NCBI RefSeq assembly: GCF_947494025.1
Contig: NZ_CANLTQ010000014.1
Location: 1-62,286, forward strand
Direction: 5' to 3'
Origin: an uncultured Jannaschia sp.
GTDB lineage: Bacteria; Pseudomonadota; Alphaproteobacteria; Rhodobacterales; Rhodobacteraceae
Length of the DNA stretch: 62,286 bases
In this document: piece by piece, positions 34,257-43,464 of the stretch
Numbering within the stretch: the stretch's first letter is position 1
Layout of the letters: each line of letters opens with the position of its first letter
Translations under genes and position numbers: made by a program
Notes under the pieces: model-generated
What the model saw: only the letters and a program-made list of their open reading frames with translations
Databases searched by the model: none
What the model was told of the DNA's origin: nothing

Positions 34257-36637
34257 GCGCGGAGCCTCGTATGGTCGGGATCCCAGGCGGCGCCGGGCAG
34301 GACCCGCGCGGCTGCGGGCATGCCGAAGAGGTCGATGGCGAGTTCCGTGCCCGGCCCGGTCAGGTCGGCGGGCAGCATCGCGAGCGCGAGCGCCTTGCCC
34401 GCGCGGTGGCCCCAGGCGGCGGAGGTGACCTCGCCCACGATCGCGCCGTCATGGAGGACGTTGGACATGGCGAGCGGCTCCGTCGCGCCGTCGTGCTCCA
34501 GCAGCGCGAGGCGGCGCGCGGGGGTGCCGGGGTCGCGCAGGAGGCGCGCGACGCCCAGCTCCTCGGGGGTGTAGTCGATCGAAATCTCGGCCTTCCAGGC
34601 GGGCCAGCCCTTTTCCAGCCGCATGGATTCGAGGGCGATCATGCCGAAGGGCCGCGCGCCCGCCGCGAGGATGGCATCCCAGAGCGCGGGCATGGCGGCG
34701 GGCGGGGCGTGGAGCTCCCAGCCCAGCTCGCCCGCGAAGGACACGCGGGCGAGGTGGCAGGCCCGGCCCGCGACCGTGGCGGGGGCGTGGCGCAGCCAGG
34801 GGGCGTCGAGATCGGCGTCGGCGTTCGCGGCCCGCAGCACCTCGCGCGCCTTCGGTCCGGTCACGAGCAGGCACGACACGTCGTCCGTCCGGTCGCGCAG
34901 CGTCGCCCCGTCCGGCAGGCCCCCCGCGAGGGCGTCGCGGTCGTGCCATTGCGCGGCGGCGGCGGTCAGGAGGGTGAAGCGGTCGGCCTCGTGGCGCAGG
35001 ATCGAGAACTCGGCGAGGCAGCGCCCGCGCCCGTCGCGGAGATAGGCGAGGCCGAGGCGGCCGATGCGGGGCAGCCGCGTCGCGATCCGCCCCGCGAGCC
35101 AGTCCGCCGCGCCCGTGCCGGCGAGCTCGAAGCGGGAAAAGCCGCAAAGGTCGATCACGCCCGCGCCCTCCTGCACGGCGGCGACCTCCTCCGCCACGGC
35201 GTCCCACCAGGGGCCGTGGCGCGCGAAGGTGGCGGACGCCGCCCCGGAGGTGTCGTCGCCCGGACGCGCGTACCACAGCGCCCGCTCCCAGCCGCCGAAC
35301 GGACCCATCTGCGCGCCCGCCGCGCGGACGCGGTCGTGCACGGGCGAGAGGCGCTTGTCGCGCCCGGCGGGCCAGGCGCGATGCGGGTGGTGGATGGCGT
35401 ATTCGTGGCGGTAGGTCTGCAGGCCCATCGCGTCGGCGGCGGGCTGATCCACCCAGCCTGTGAAGCGGCGCGGGTCGACGCACCACATGTCCCATTCGGG
35501 GGCCCCGTCGACGATCCATTCCGACAGGACCTTTCCGGCGCCGCCCGCCTGCGCGATGCCGAAGGTGAACACGCAGGCCTCGAACGCGCCGGGCACCCCC
35601 GGCATCGGCCCGATCAGGGGCAGGCCGTCGGGGGCGTAGGGGATCGGGCCGTTGATGACCCGGGAAATACCGGCGGAGGCCAGCAGCGGGACGCGCGCCA
35701 TCGCGTCCTCGATATAGGGTTCCAGCCGGTCGAGGTCGTCGGGGAAGAGCTGGAACGAGAAGTCCTCCGGCATCGGCTGGTCCGGCCCGATCCAGTGGCC
35801 CCGACCGCCGCGCTCGTAGGGGCCGAGGTTGAGGCCGGTCTTCTCCTGACGCAGGTAGTAGCTGACGTCCGGATCGCGCAGCAGGGGCAGCTTGGCGCCG
35901 GTCTCGCGGGTCCAGGCGGCGATCTCCCCGATCTCCTCGGTCAGCAGGTACTGGTGCTGGAGGACGACCATCGGCACGGTGCGGCCGCCATGCGGCCGGA
36001 ACCATTCGCCGACGCGCTGCGCGTAGTATCCGGCGGCGTTGACGACGTAGCGGCATCGGATGTCGCCCTTCGCGGTATGCACGATCCATTCGTCGCCCGC
36101 GCGGCTGACGCCGGTGGCGGGACGGAAGCGGTGGATCGTGGCGCCGCGCCGACGCGCCCCCGCGGCCAGCGCCTGCGTGAGCGAGGCGGGGTCGGCATCG
36201 CCGTCATGCGCGTCCCAGAACCCGCCCCGGAGGTCGTGGGTCTCGAGAAAGGGGTAGCGGTCGCGCATGTCCGCGACGCTCATCATACCGGTCGGCATGC
36301 CGAGCTTGCGGCCCCAGGATGCGACATGCTCGAACTCGCGCATGCGGTCGTCGGTATGGGCCAGCCGGATCGCGCCGGTGACGTTGTAGGTGAACGGCGT
36401 TCCGGTGGCCTCCGCGAGCCCGCGGTAAAGCTCCATGGAGTAGCGCTGCAGCCGGGTCATGCCGAGCGAGGTGGAGAAGGTCGGGCAGTTCCCGGCCGCG
36501 TGCCAGGTCGAGCCGGCGGTCAGCTCGTTCTTCTCCAGGAGGGTGCAGTCGGTCCAGCCGCGCAGGGCCAGATGGTAGAGGCAGGACGCGCCCACGGCGC
36601 CGCCTCCGATGACGACGACGCGGGCGGTCTCGGTCAT
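34253..36637 (-). CDS. FAD-dependent dehydrogenase fused to GcvT-like domain, paralogue 2
   Basis: 794 residues from the ATG at 36637, which overlaps the regulator stop. Same layout as its neighbour: RVVVIGGGAVGASCLYHLAL, TAGSTWHAAGNCPTFS with the covalent-FAD His, VNAAGYYAQRVGEWF, then a GcvT half (DLCGFSRFELAG, SFAGELGWELHAP, ESMRLEKGWPAWKAE). The paralogues have diverged throughout, so the pair probably handles two successive or related methylamine substrates. Together with the XRE-cupin regulator they form a three-gene operon with 4-base overlaps throughout. Confidence 0.9.
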   Translation of the reverse strand: MTETARVVVIGGGAVGASCLYHLALRGWTDCTLLEKNELTAGSTWHAAGNCPTFSTSLGMTRLQRYSMELYRGLAEATGTPFTYNVTGAIRLAHTDDRMREFEHVASWGRKLGMPTGMMSVADMRDRYPFLETHDLRGGFWDAHDGDADPASLTQALAAGARRRGATIHRFRPATGVSRAGDEWIVHTAKGDIRCRYVVNAAGYYAQRVGEWFRPHGGRTVPMVVLQHQYLLTEEIGEIAAWTRETGAKLPLLRDPDVSYYLRQEKTGLNLGPYERGGRGHWIGPDQPMPEDFSFQLFPDDLDRLEPYIEDAMARVPLLASAGISRVINGPIPYAPDGLPLIGPMPGVPGAFEACVFTFGIAQAGGAGKVLSEWIVDGAPEWDMWCVDPRRFTGWVDQPAADAMGLQTYRHEYAIHHPHRAWPAGRDKRLSPVHDRVRAAGAQMGPFGGWERALWYARPGDDTSGAASATFARHGPWWDAVAEEVAAVQEGAGVIDLCGFSRFELAGTGAADWLAGRIATRLPRIGRLGLAYLRDGRGRCLAEFSILRHEADRFTLLTAAAAQWHDRDALAGGLPDGATLRDRTDDVSCLLVTGPKAREVLRAANADADLDAPWLRHAPATVAGRACHLARVSFAGELGWELHAPPAAMPALWDAILAAGARPFGMIALESMRLEKGWPAWKAEISIDYTPEELGVARLLRDPGTPARRLALLEHDGATEPLAMSNVLHDGAIVGEVTSAAWGHRAGKALALAMLPADLTGPGTELAIDLFGMPAAARVLPGAAWDPDHTRLRA

Positions 36638-37182
36638 GCGTTGCTCTCCTGCGAGTAGATGGCCGGCGAGATGATCCAGAGCGCGACGGCCGGCGCGGCC
36701 CGGTCGTTGGCCCAGCGGAAGGGCCGGCCGCGCAGCCGCGCGGTGTCGCCCGGACGAAGGTCGTGGCGATCCTCGCCCAGCCACAGCGTCAGGCGGCCGG
36801 ACAGGAGGTGCACGATCTCGGTGGTGTCGCGGCGCACGGGATCGGTGCGGCGCGCACCGGGCGCGAAGGTCGAATGGATGACCTCGAACCCGTCCGTGAG
36901 ATCGGGCGAAAGAAGCTGCTCGCGCAGGCCGGGCACCCGTTCGCCGATGGGACGGCGCGCGGCGGCGCGGACGATGTCGCCCCCCGCGCGGTCGGTGAGC
37001 AGCGACAGCGGCGCGTCGAATATCTCCGCCAGCTGCCCGAGCCTGGCGATGTCGGGCGTCGAGAGGTCGCGCTCCACCTGGCTCAGCCAGCCGACGGACC
37101 GGTCGAGCCGGGACGCGACCTCCGTGAGGGTCAGTCCGCGGGCGATGCGCAGGGCGCGCAGGTCGGCTCCAAGCGCGGTCAT
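36634..37182 (-). CDS. XRE-cupin transcriptional regulator
   Basis: 182 residues. HTH_3/XRE domain at about 5-60 (LRALRIARGLTLTEVASRLD, SVGWLSQVERDLSTP) and a small cupin at about 105-175 (TEIVHLLSGRLTLWLGEDRH, DLRPGDTARLRG). This architecture (PuuR-like) commonly regulates amine or amino-acid catabolism and senses the substrate in the cupin. It is the first gene of the operon with the two FAD-GcvT enzymes and should control it from the divergent region 37183-37393. Confidence 0.92.
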   Translation of the reverse strand: MTALGADLRALRIARGLTLTEVASRLDRSVGWLSQVERDLSTPDIARLGQLAEIFDAPLSLLTDRAGGDIVRAAARRPIGERVPGLREQLLSPDLTDGFEVIHSTFAPGARRTDPVRRDTTEIVHLLSGRLTLWLGEDRHDLRPGDTARLRGRPFRWANDRAAPAVALWIISPAIYSQESNA

Positions 37183-37393
37183 GGCCGTCTCCGTGAAATA
37201 TCGGAGTCATATTTCACCGTGCCGCCACGCCGGGCAAGCGCGAAATCGCGGTCGCGATAAGCGCACGGGGCGGCGTGGAATCCGTAAAGGACTGTTTTGC
37301 CTAAAAGGCTTCGTCTTCGGACGGGACGTTTTTCACGCTCCGTTCACCCGTTTGGGGCGAGGCGTCTCGGAAACATCATCGAGGCATATCGTC

Positions 37394-39829
37394 ATGCGCG
37401 AATACGTGTTTCTCAACCTGCTGGGCACCGCGCCGATCTATGTGCTGACGGCGCTTCTGGTCTGCATGGTGATGGCGGGGACGCTCATCCTGCTGTTCCA
37501 CCACATCGACTCGACCTCGGGACGCATCCGGATCGGCTGGGCGGCCCTTTCGGCGCTGGTGGCGGGGGTGGGCGTCTGGACCACGCATTTCGTGGCGATG
37601 CTGGGCTACCGGCCGGATCTGACCCTCGTCTACGACGGGCTGACGACCTTCGTCTCGGCGGTGGCGGGCGTCGCCCTCGTCGGCGGGCCGATCGCGGCGA
37701 GCTTCTTCGTCACCGGATGGCGCCGTGCGACCGCCGGCGCCTTCGCCGGGCTCGGCGTGGGCGCCATGCACTTCACCGGCATGTCGGCCCTGCAGGGGTG
37801 CCTTCTCGCATACAACGCGGTTTCCGTCGCGCTCGGCCTCGCCTTCGGCGCCGGATTCTTCGCCTTCGCGATCGGAAGCGACCTCGCCCGGCGCCGGGTC
37901 CTGCTGCGGGCGGGCGCCATCGTCGCCGGCGTCTGCACGCTGCATTTCACCACGCTGGCGGGCCTCTCGATCGAGCTTCTGACGCCCGACCTGTCGGCCA
38001 TCGACGGCGTGATGCTGTCCGCGCTGATCGCGGTGACCTCGCTCGGGCTGTCGACCGTCGGTCTCGCCGTGACCGTCAGCGCCCGGCGGCTGCAACTGGA
38101 GCGGGAGCGGTCCGCGGACGCCCAGGCGCATCGGAACGCCGCCTTCGCGACCGCGCTGCGCCACATGTCGAACGGCCTCGTCATGGTCGCGCCGGACGGG
38201 CGGATCAGCGCGATCAACGAGCGTGCGTGGGAGATCCTCGGACTGGACGGGACCCAACTCGAGGAGGGGGCCTCCCTGCGGGGATTCCTCGATGGCGTGG
38301 GAACAGGCCAGAACCGGGGCGCGGACGACCTTCATTCGATGATCCGCAAGCATTTCGACAACCTCGCGGCGGAGGGGTATTCCCGAACGGAGGAGAAGCT
38401 CGAGGACGGCCGCATCATCGCGGCGACCTGCAAGCGGACGCCGGAAGGCGGCGTCGTCCTGACCTTCGACGACCTGACCGAGTACCGGACAGCCGAGGCG
38501 GAGATCGCGCATCTGGCCTTCCACGATTCCCTGACCGGCCTGGCGAACCGCCGTGGCTTCCGGGAACATGTGCAGACGGTCGTCGGGCGCGACCGGCAGA
38601 CCACGCTCCTCGTTCTCGATCTCGACCGGTTCAAGCCTGTCAACGACACGCTGGACCACCCCGTCGGCGACGCCCTTCTCGTCGCCGTGGGAGAGCGCCT
38701 GACCGGAATCGTGGACGGCCGGGGATCGGTGTTCCGCCTCGGCGGAGACGAGCTTGCCATCGTCCTGAGCGGCCTCGACGACGGCGCGGCGCGCGCATTG
38801 GCCGAACACGTCGTCGCCGGCGCGGCCGAGAGCTTCCAGATCGGGGCCCACACGATCTCCATCGGGTGCAGCATCGGCATGACGGTCCTGGCGCCGGGCG
38901 AGCATCCGGCCGAAGGTCTCCAGCGGGCGGATCTCGCGCTTTACCGCGCGAAGGAGCGGGGCCGGAGCCGGGTCGAGGTCTACGAGGCGGGCATGCTCGA
39001 ACAGGCGCAACGCCGGCGGCAGATGGAGCTCGACATGCGGCACGCGCTGGACAACGACGGGTTCGAGCTGCACTACCAGCCGCTCTACCGGCTCCCGGAT
39101 CAGCGACTGCTGGGCTTCGAGGCGCTGATCCGGTGGAAGCATCCGGAATTCGGTTTCGTCTCTCCCGCCGACTTCATCCCCCTCGCGGAGGAGACCGGCC
39201 TGATCCTCGGCATCGGCGCCTGGGTGCTGGACCGCGCCTGCCAGCAATTGCGCCGCTGGCCGGACAACATCCACGTCGCGATCAACGTGTCGGCCGTGCA
39301 GATGCGGATGTCCGATCTCGCGGACGACGTGGCCGCCGCCCTCGATCGCCACGGCGCGACCGCGGACCGGCTGGAGATCGAGCTGACGGAAACGGCGCTG
39401 GTCGAGGACGGCGAGGCGATCGCGGAAACGCTCCGCCGTCTGCGCAGGCTCGGCGTCCGGATCGCGATGGACGACTTCGGAACCGGCTATTCGTCGCTCG
39501 CCCATATGCGCAACTTCGAGCTCGACCGCATCAAGATCGACCGCAGCTTCGTGGATACGAGCGACGACGACATCGGCGCGCGCGCGGTGATCCGGGCCGT
39601 CACCAGCATGGCGCGCGACCTTTCGATCCTGACGATCGGCGAGGGCGTCGAGACGCCCGAACAACTCGCGCGTCTGACGGAGCTCGGCTGCGACGTCGCG
39701 CAGGGCTTCCTGCTGGGCCGGCCCCTCGCGCAGGACGTCGCCAGCGCGCTCGTGACGGAGCAGGACATGGCCGACGACGCGGCGGCGGACGCCACGGTGG
39801 TCCCGCTCAGCCGCAAGGACGCGGCCTGA
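37394..39829 (+). CDS. MHYT-PAS-GGDEF-EAL c-di-GMP signalling protein (GGDEL variant)
   Basis: 811 residues from the ATG at 37394 (GAGG 9 bases upstream). Seven membrane helices in the first 230 residues carry the three MHYT-type repeats: TTHFVAML (63-70), AMHFTGM (124-130), TLHFTTL (182-188), proposed to bind a metal and sense a gas or redox change. PAS at about 250-365, cyclase domain 375-535, EAL 545-795. The cyclase site reads RLGGDEL (450-454, last Phe replaced by Leu), and the position of the RxxD inhibitory site is DGRG, so the cyclase may be weak or a sensor only. The EAL side is canonical (FEALIRWKH, ELTETAL, DDFGTGYSSL, KIDRSF), suggesting mainly phosphodiesterase activity. Confidence 0.92.
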   Translation: MREYVFLNLLGTAPIYVLTALLVCMVMAGTLILLFHHIDSTSGRIRIGWAALSALVAGVGVWTTHFVAMLGYRPDLTLVYDGLTTFVSAVAGVALVGGPIAASFFVTGWRRATAGAFAGLGVGAMHFTGMSALQGCLLAYNAVSVALGLAFGAGFFAFAIGSDLARRRVLLRAGAIVAGVCTLHFTTLAGLSIELLTPDLSAIDGVMLSALIAVTSLGLSTVGLAVTVSARRLQLERERSADAQAHRNAAFATALRHMSNGLVMVAPDGRISAINERAWEILGLDGTQLEEGASLRGFLDGVGTGQNRGADDLHSMIRKHFDNLAAEGYSRTEEKLEDGRIIAATCKRTPEGGVVLTFDDLTEYRTAEAEIAHLAFHDSLTGLANRRGFREHVQTVVGRDRQTTLLVLDLDRFKPVNDTLDHPVGDALLVAVGERLTGIVDGRGSVFRLGGDELAIVLSGLDDGAARALAEHVVAGAAESFQIGAHTISIGCSIGMTVLAPGEHPAEGLQRADLALYRAKERGRSRVEVYEAGMLEQAQRRRQMELDMRHALDNDGFELHYQPLYRLPDQRLLGFEALIRWKHPEFGFVSPADFIPLAEETGLILGIGAWVLDRACQQLRRWPDNIHVAINVSAVQMRMSDLADDVAAALDRHGATADRLEIELTETALVEDGEAIAETLRRLRRLGVRIAMDDFGTGYSSLAHMRNFELDRIKIDRSFVDTSDDDIGARAVIRAVTSMARDLSILTIGEGVETPEQLARLTELGCDVAQGFLLGRPLAQDVASALVTEQDMADDAAADATVVPLSRKDAA

Positions 39830-39852
39830 GAGCGGGGCTTGTCCGACGTATC

Positions 39853-39868
39853 CGCCCCGAACGGGGCG
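39853..39868 (+). terminator. Hairpin after the MHYT gene
   Basis: CGCCCCG and CGGGGCG nearly abut (two-base loop, so probably a four-base loop in practice), 23 bases after the stop. Confidence 0.45.
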
Positions 39869-40025
39869 ATCGGTCGGGCGTCGGTCCAAGCAGGGCGAAA
39901 CCGAAGCGGCGGGTCCGGCCGGCGCGGGGCGGCCGCGGATCCCGCTTTGAGTTTTGCTGACGGGCTGTCACTATCCGTCGCGGCGCGGCCGGGGGGGTCG
40001 GCCAACCGCATCTGGGAGGATCCAC

Positions 40026-41036
40026 ATGAAAGCCGCGACCTGTCTCGCCCTGACCACCGCGCTCGTCGTGGGCACCGCCGCGACGGCCGACACGCCCGAC
40101 AAGCGCATCGCCCTGTCGAACAACTATGCCGGAAATTCCTGGCGGCAGGCGATGCTCGAAAGCTGGGAGGCGGCGACGTCGCAGGCGGTCTCCGGCGGCA
40201 TCGTGGCCGCGGCCGACGCCTTCACCACCGCCGAGAACCAGGCAACCGAACAGGCCGCGCAGATCCAGAACATGATCCTGCAGGGCTACGACGCGATCGT
40301 GCTGAACGCGGCCTCGCCCACGGCGCTGAACGGCGCGGTGAAGGAGGCCTGCGACGCGGGCATCGTGGTCGTCTCCTTCGACGGGATCGTGGAGGAGCCC
40401 TGCGCCTGGCGCATCGCCGTCGATTTCGAGCAGATGGGCCGCGACCAGATCGAGTACCTCGCGAACCGCCTTCCCGAGGGCGGCGCGCTTCTGGAGATCC
40501 GGGGCCTTGCCGGGGTGTTCGTGGACGACGCCATCTCCCGCGGGATCCATGACGGGGTGGCGGCGCATCCGGACTTCACCATCGCGGGCTCGGTCAACGG
40601 CGACTGGGCGCAGGACGTGGCGCAGCGCGCGGTCGCCGGCATCCTGCCGTCGCTGCCGGAGATCGTCGGCGTCGCGACTCAGGGCGGCGACGGCTACGGC
40701 GCGGCGCAGGCCTTCGAGGCGGCGGGCCGCGACATGCCGATCATCGTGCTCGGCAACCGGCAGGACGAGCTGCAATGGTGGGCCGAGCAGCGCGACGCGT
40801 CGGGTTACGAGACGATGTCGGTGTCGATCGCGCCCGGCGTCTCGACACTGGCCTTCTGGGTGGCGCAGCAGGTGCTCGACGGCGCCGAGGTGCCGAAGGA
40901 CCTGACGGTGCCGTTCCTGCGGATCGACCAGGCGGACCTCGACGCGGCGCTCGAGACCACGCCGGAAGGCGGCGTCGCCAATACCGAATACGACCTCGAG
41001 GCGGCCAGGAAGGTAATCTCGGACGCCGCGTCCTGA
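40026..41036 (+). CDS. Sugar ABC transporter substrate-binding protein
   Basis: 336 residues from the ATG at 40026 with GGAGGA upstream. Signal peptide MKAATCLALTTALVVGTAAT, cleavage near ATA/DT. Type I periplasmic sugar-binding fold: KRIALSNNYAGNSWRQAML, NMILQGYDAIVLNAASP, GIVVVSFDGIV, ATQGGDGYGAAQAF. This is the RbsB/LacI-like group (Peripla_BP_4). It heads a rightward operon with one two-domain ATPase, two permeases and a lactonase, so the ligand is probably a monosaccharide or polyol. Confidence 0.92.
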   Translation: MKAATCLALTTALVVGTAATADTPDKRIALSNNYAGNSWRQAMLESWEAATSQAVSGGIVAAADAFTTAENQATEQAAQIQNMILQGYDAIVLNAASPTALNGAVKEACDAGIVVVSFDGIVEEPCAWRIAVDFEQMGRDQIEYLANRLPEGGALLEIRGLAGVFVDDAISRGIHDGVAAHPDFTIAGSVNGDWAQDVAQRAVAGILPSLPEIVGVATQGGDGYGAAQAFEAAGRDMPIIVLGNRQDELQWWAEQRDASGYETMSVSIAPGVSTLAFWVAQQVLDGAEVPKDLTVPFLRIDQADLDAALETTPEGGVANTEYDLEAARKVISDAAS

Positions 41037-41038
41037 GC

Positions 41039-42541
41039 ATGGGCCACGACGATCGGGCGCCTGCGCGGGGCACGGGCGGCGCCGTCGGCGCGACTCCGAT
41101 CGTCCGGTTCGAGGGCACGGGCCGCGCGTTCGGCGCGGTGCGCGCGCTGCACCCGTCCGACTTCGCCGTCCGGCCCGGCGAATGCGTGGCGCTCGTGGGC
41201 CATAACGGCGCCGGCAAATCGACGCTCGTCAATCTCGTCAACGCGGTGTTCCCGCCGAGCGAGGGCGCGGTCGTCTACGACCTGCCGCCCGGGGCCGCGC
41301 CCGCAGGGCGGAGCTTCGAGGCCGGGGCGGTGCGGGCGCGCCGCGCCGCAGGGGTGCGGGCGGTGCATCAGGAGCTGTCGCTCGCGCCGAACCTTTCCGT
41401 GCTCGAGAACCTGCGGATCGCGCAGCGCGACCTCGCGGGACGCGGGTGGCGCCGGCGGGCATCGGACCGGATGCGGGCATCGCTCGACGCGGTCTTTCCC
41501 GGCAACCGCATCCCGACCCGTGCCGTGGTTGGCGACCTCGCCCTGGCCGAGCGGCAGATGGTGGAGATCGCGATGGGCTTCGCGGACGGGATGGAGCCCG
41601 CGCGGCTCGTCATCCTCGACGAGCCGACCTCGTCGCTCGACGCCTCGGTCGCGGCGCAGCTCGTCGCCCATGTCCGCGCCTTCTGCGCCTCGGGCGGCGC
41701 GGCGATCTTCATCAGCCACATGATGGCGGAGGTCTTCGACATCGCCGACCGCATCGCCGTGATGCGGGACGGCCGCATCGTCGAGGACCGGCCCGCAAGC
41801 GCCTTCACGCAGCGAAGCCTCGTGGCGGCGATGGGCCACGTCGCGCCGGAAGCGACGGCTGCGGCGCGGGCGGCGCCGTCCGGCCCCGACATCCTCGGCG
41901 CGGATCATGGCCTTTCGGCCCGCGCGGGCGAGATCGTGGGGCTCGCCGGGCTGGCCGGTCACGGTCAGGCCGAAGCGCTCTCGCGGCTCTATCTGGCGCT
42001 TTCCTCGGACTGGCGCGCGGCGGGGGCGCCCCGCGCGGCCTTCGTGGCGGGCGACCGGGCCCGCGACGGCCTGTTCCCGCTCTGGTCCATCCGGCGCAAC
42101 GTCTCGGCGGCGGGGCTCGGCCGGCTTGTCCGGCGCGGTCTCGTCGACCGGGCGGCGGAGGCGGCGCTGGCGCGGGACTGGAAGGCGCGGATCGGCATCC
42201 GCACGGACGACCTGTCGGCGCCGATCCTGTCGCTGTCGGGCGGCAATCAGCAGAAGGTGCTGTTCGCCCGCGCCCTCGCCACCGGGGCGCCGGTTGTCGT
42301 GATGGACGATCCGATGCGCGGGGTGGACGTCGGCACCAAAGCGCAGGTCTACGACATCATCCGGGCGGAGGCCGGGGCCGGGCGCACCTTCCTGTGGTAT
42401 TCCACCGAAATGGACGAGATCCGCCTCTGCGACCGGGTGTTCGTTTACCGCAACGGCCGGATCGGTGCGGAGCTGCGGGGCGACGCGATCACCGGGGAGG
42501 CCATCGTGGCGAGTTCCTTCGAGATGGAGGCGGAGGCATGA
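41039..42541 (+). CDS. Sugar ABC transporter ATP-binding protein, duplicated (RbsA type)
   Basis: 500 residues from the ATG at 41039, two bases after the previous stop; longer frames only read back through the binding-protein gene. First NBD: Walker A GHNGAGKST at 54-62, VHQELSLAPNLSV Q-loop, LVILDEPTSSLD Walker B. The usual LSGGQ is replaced by DLALAERQMVEIA, which is common in the first NBD of these proteins. Second NBD: degenerate Walker A (GLAGHGQAEALS) and canonical LSGGNQQKV signature. It shares a 4-base overlap with the next permease. Confidence 0.92.
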   Translation: MGHDDRAPARGTGGAVGATPIVRFEGTGRAFGAVRALHPSDFAVRPGECVALVGHNGAGKSTLVNLVNAVFPPSEGAVVYDLPPGAAPAGRSFEAGAVRARRAAGVRAVHQELSLAPNLSVLENLRIAQRDLAGRGWRRRASDRMRASLDAVFPGNRIPTRAVVGDLALAERQMVEIAMGFADGMEPARLVILDEPTSSLDASVAAQLVAHVRAFCASGGAAIFISHMMAEVFDIADRIAVMRDGRIVEDRPASAFTQRSLVAAMGHVAPEATAAARAAPSGPDILGADHGLSARAGEIVGLAGLAGHGQAEALSRLYLALSSDWRAAGAPRAAFVAGDRARDGLFPLWSIRRNVSAAGLGRLVRRGLVDRAAEAALARDWKARIGIRTDDLSAPILSLSGGNQQKVLFARALATGAPVVVMDDPMRGVDVGTKAQVYDIIRAEAGAGRTFLWYSTEMDEIRLCDRVFVYRNGRIGAELRGDAITGEAIVASSFEMEAEA

Positions 42542-43464
42542 TACCCCGGATCGACATCCGCCTTCTGCTGCCGGTGCTGTCGCTGGCGTTGCTGCTCGCG
42601 GCGGTGTTCTGGCTGCAACCGCGCGCGATGAGCTATCTGGGGCTGAACCTGCTGTTCAATCTCGCCGTGCCGGTGGCGCTGGCCACGGTGGCGCAGATGA
42701 TCGTGATCATGGTGGGCGATATCGACCTGTCGATGGGCGCCTTCGTGAGCTTCGTCGCCTGCGTGACCGCGACGCTCGTCGTCGATACGCCCGCCCTGGG
42801 TTACCTCGCGCTCGTCGCCGCGATCCTCGGCTACGCGGCGCTCGGCGCGCTGATCCAGGCGCGGCGGCTGCCGGCGATCGTGGTGACGCTGGGCATGTCC
42901 TTCGCGTGGGGCGGGCTGGCGGTGTTGCTGCTGCCCTCGCCGGGCGGCTCCGCGCCCGGATGGCTGCGCGCGCTGATGACGGCGAAGCCGCCGCTCGTGC
43001 CGATGGCGGTCCTGGCCTCCGTGGCCATCGCGCTCGTCACCCATCTCGTCGTCATGCGCTCCGCCTTCGGGGTGCTTCTGCGCGGGCTCGGGGGCAACGA
43101 GCGCTCGCTCGGCAAGGCCGGCTGGTCGCCGGTCCTGCTGCGCGCGGCGGCTTACGGGCTCGCCGGCATCTTCGCGGTCCTCGCGGGCATGACGCTGGTG
43201 GGACTTTCCACGGCGGCGGACGCGAACATCGCGCTGCGCTACACGCTTCTGTCGATCGCGGGGGTGATCCTCGGCGGCGGCGAGTTCACCGGCGGCCGCG
43301 TCTCGCCCGTGGGCGCGGTGGTCGGGGCGCTCACGCTGACCCTCGCCGGCAGTTTTCTGTCCTTTCTGCGCCTTTCGCCTGACTGGCAGATCGGCGCGCA
43401 GGGCGCGATCCTGATCGTCGTGCTCGCGGCGCGGCTCCTCTTCGCGCGGCGGCGGGCCCGATGA
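42538..43464 (+). CDS. Sugar ABC transporter permease 1 (RbsC type)
   Basis: 308 residues, about eight to ten membrane helices. The branched-chain/ribose-type permease motifs are seen: MIVIMVGDIDLSMGAFVSF (the GxIDLSVG signature), later LRYTLLSIAGVILGGGEFTGG. It overlaps the ATPase stop and the next permease start by ATGA, so it is tightly co-translated. It probably forms a heterodimer with permease 2. Confidence 0.93.
   Translation: MIPRIDIRLLLPVLSLALLLAAVFWLQPRAMSYLGLNLLFNLAVPVALATVAQMIVIMVGDIDLSMGAFVSFVACVTATLVVDTPALGYLALVAAILGYAALGALIQARRLPAIVVTLGMSFAWGGLAVLLLPSPGGSAPGWLRALMTAKPPLVPMAVLASVAIALVTHLVVMRSAFGVLLRGLGGNERSLGKAGWSPVLLRAAAYGLAGIFAVLAGMTLVGLSTAADANIALRYTLLSIAGVILGGGEFTGGRVSPVGAVVGALTLTLAGSFLSFLRLSPDWQIGAQGAILIVVLAARLLFARRRAR

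Noticed and set aside
33168-34574. 468-residue plus-strand open frame opposite the FAD-GcvT genes
   Set aside because: Composition is His/Gly/Arg/Val-rich with no domain; it mirrors codon positions of the clearly real minus-strand genes. High GC makes such antisense frames common here.
34271-36658. 795-residue plus-strand open frame
   Set aside because: Antisense shadow of the second FAD-GcvT gene; no motif or ribosome-binding site, and the opposite strand has full-length family motifs.
37376-39889. 837-residue minus-strand open frame
   Set aside because: Antisense shadow of the MHYT-GGDEF-EAL gene; low-complexity charged sequence.
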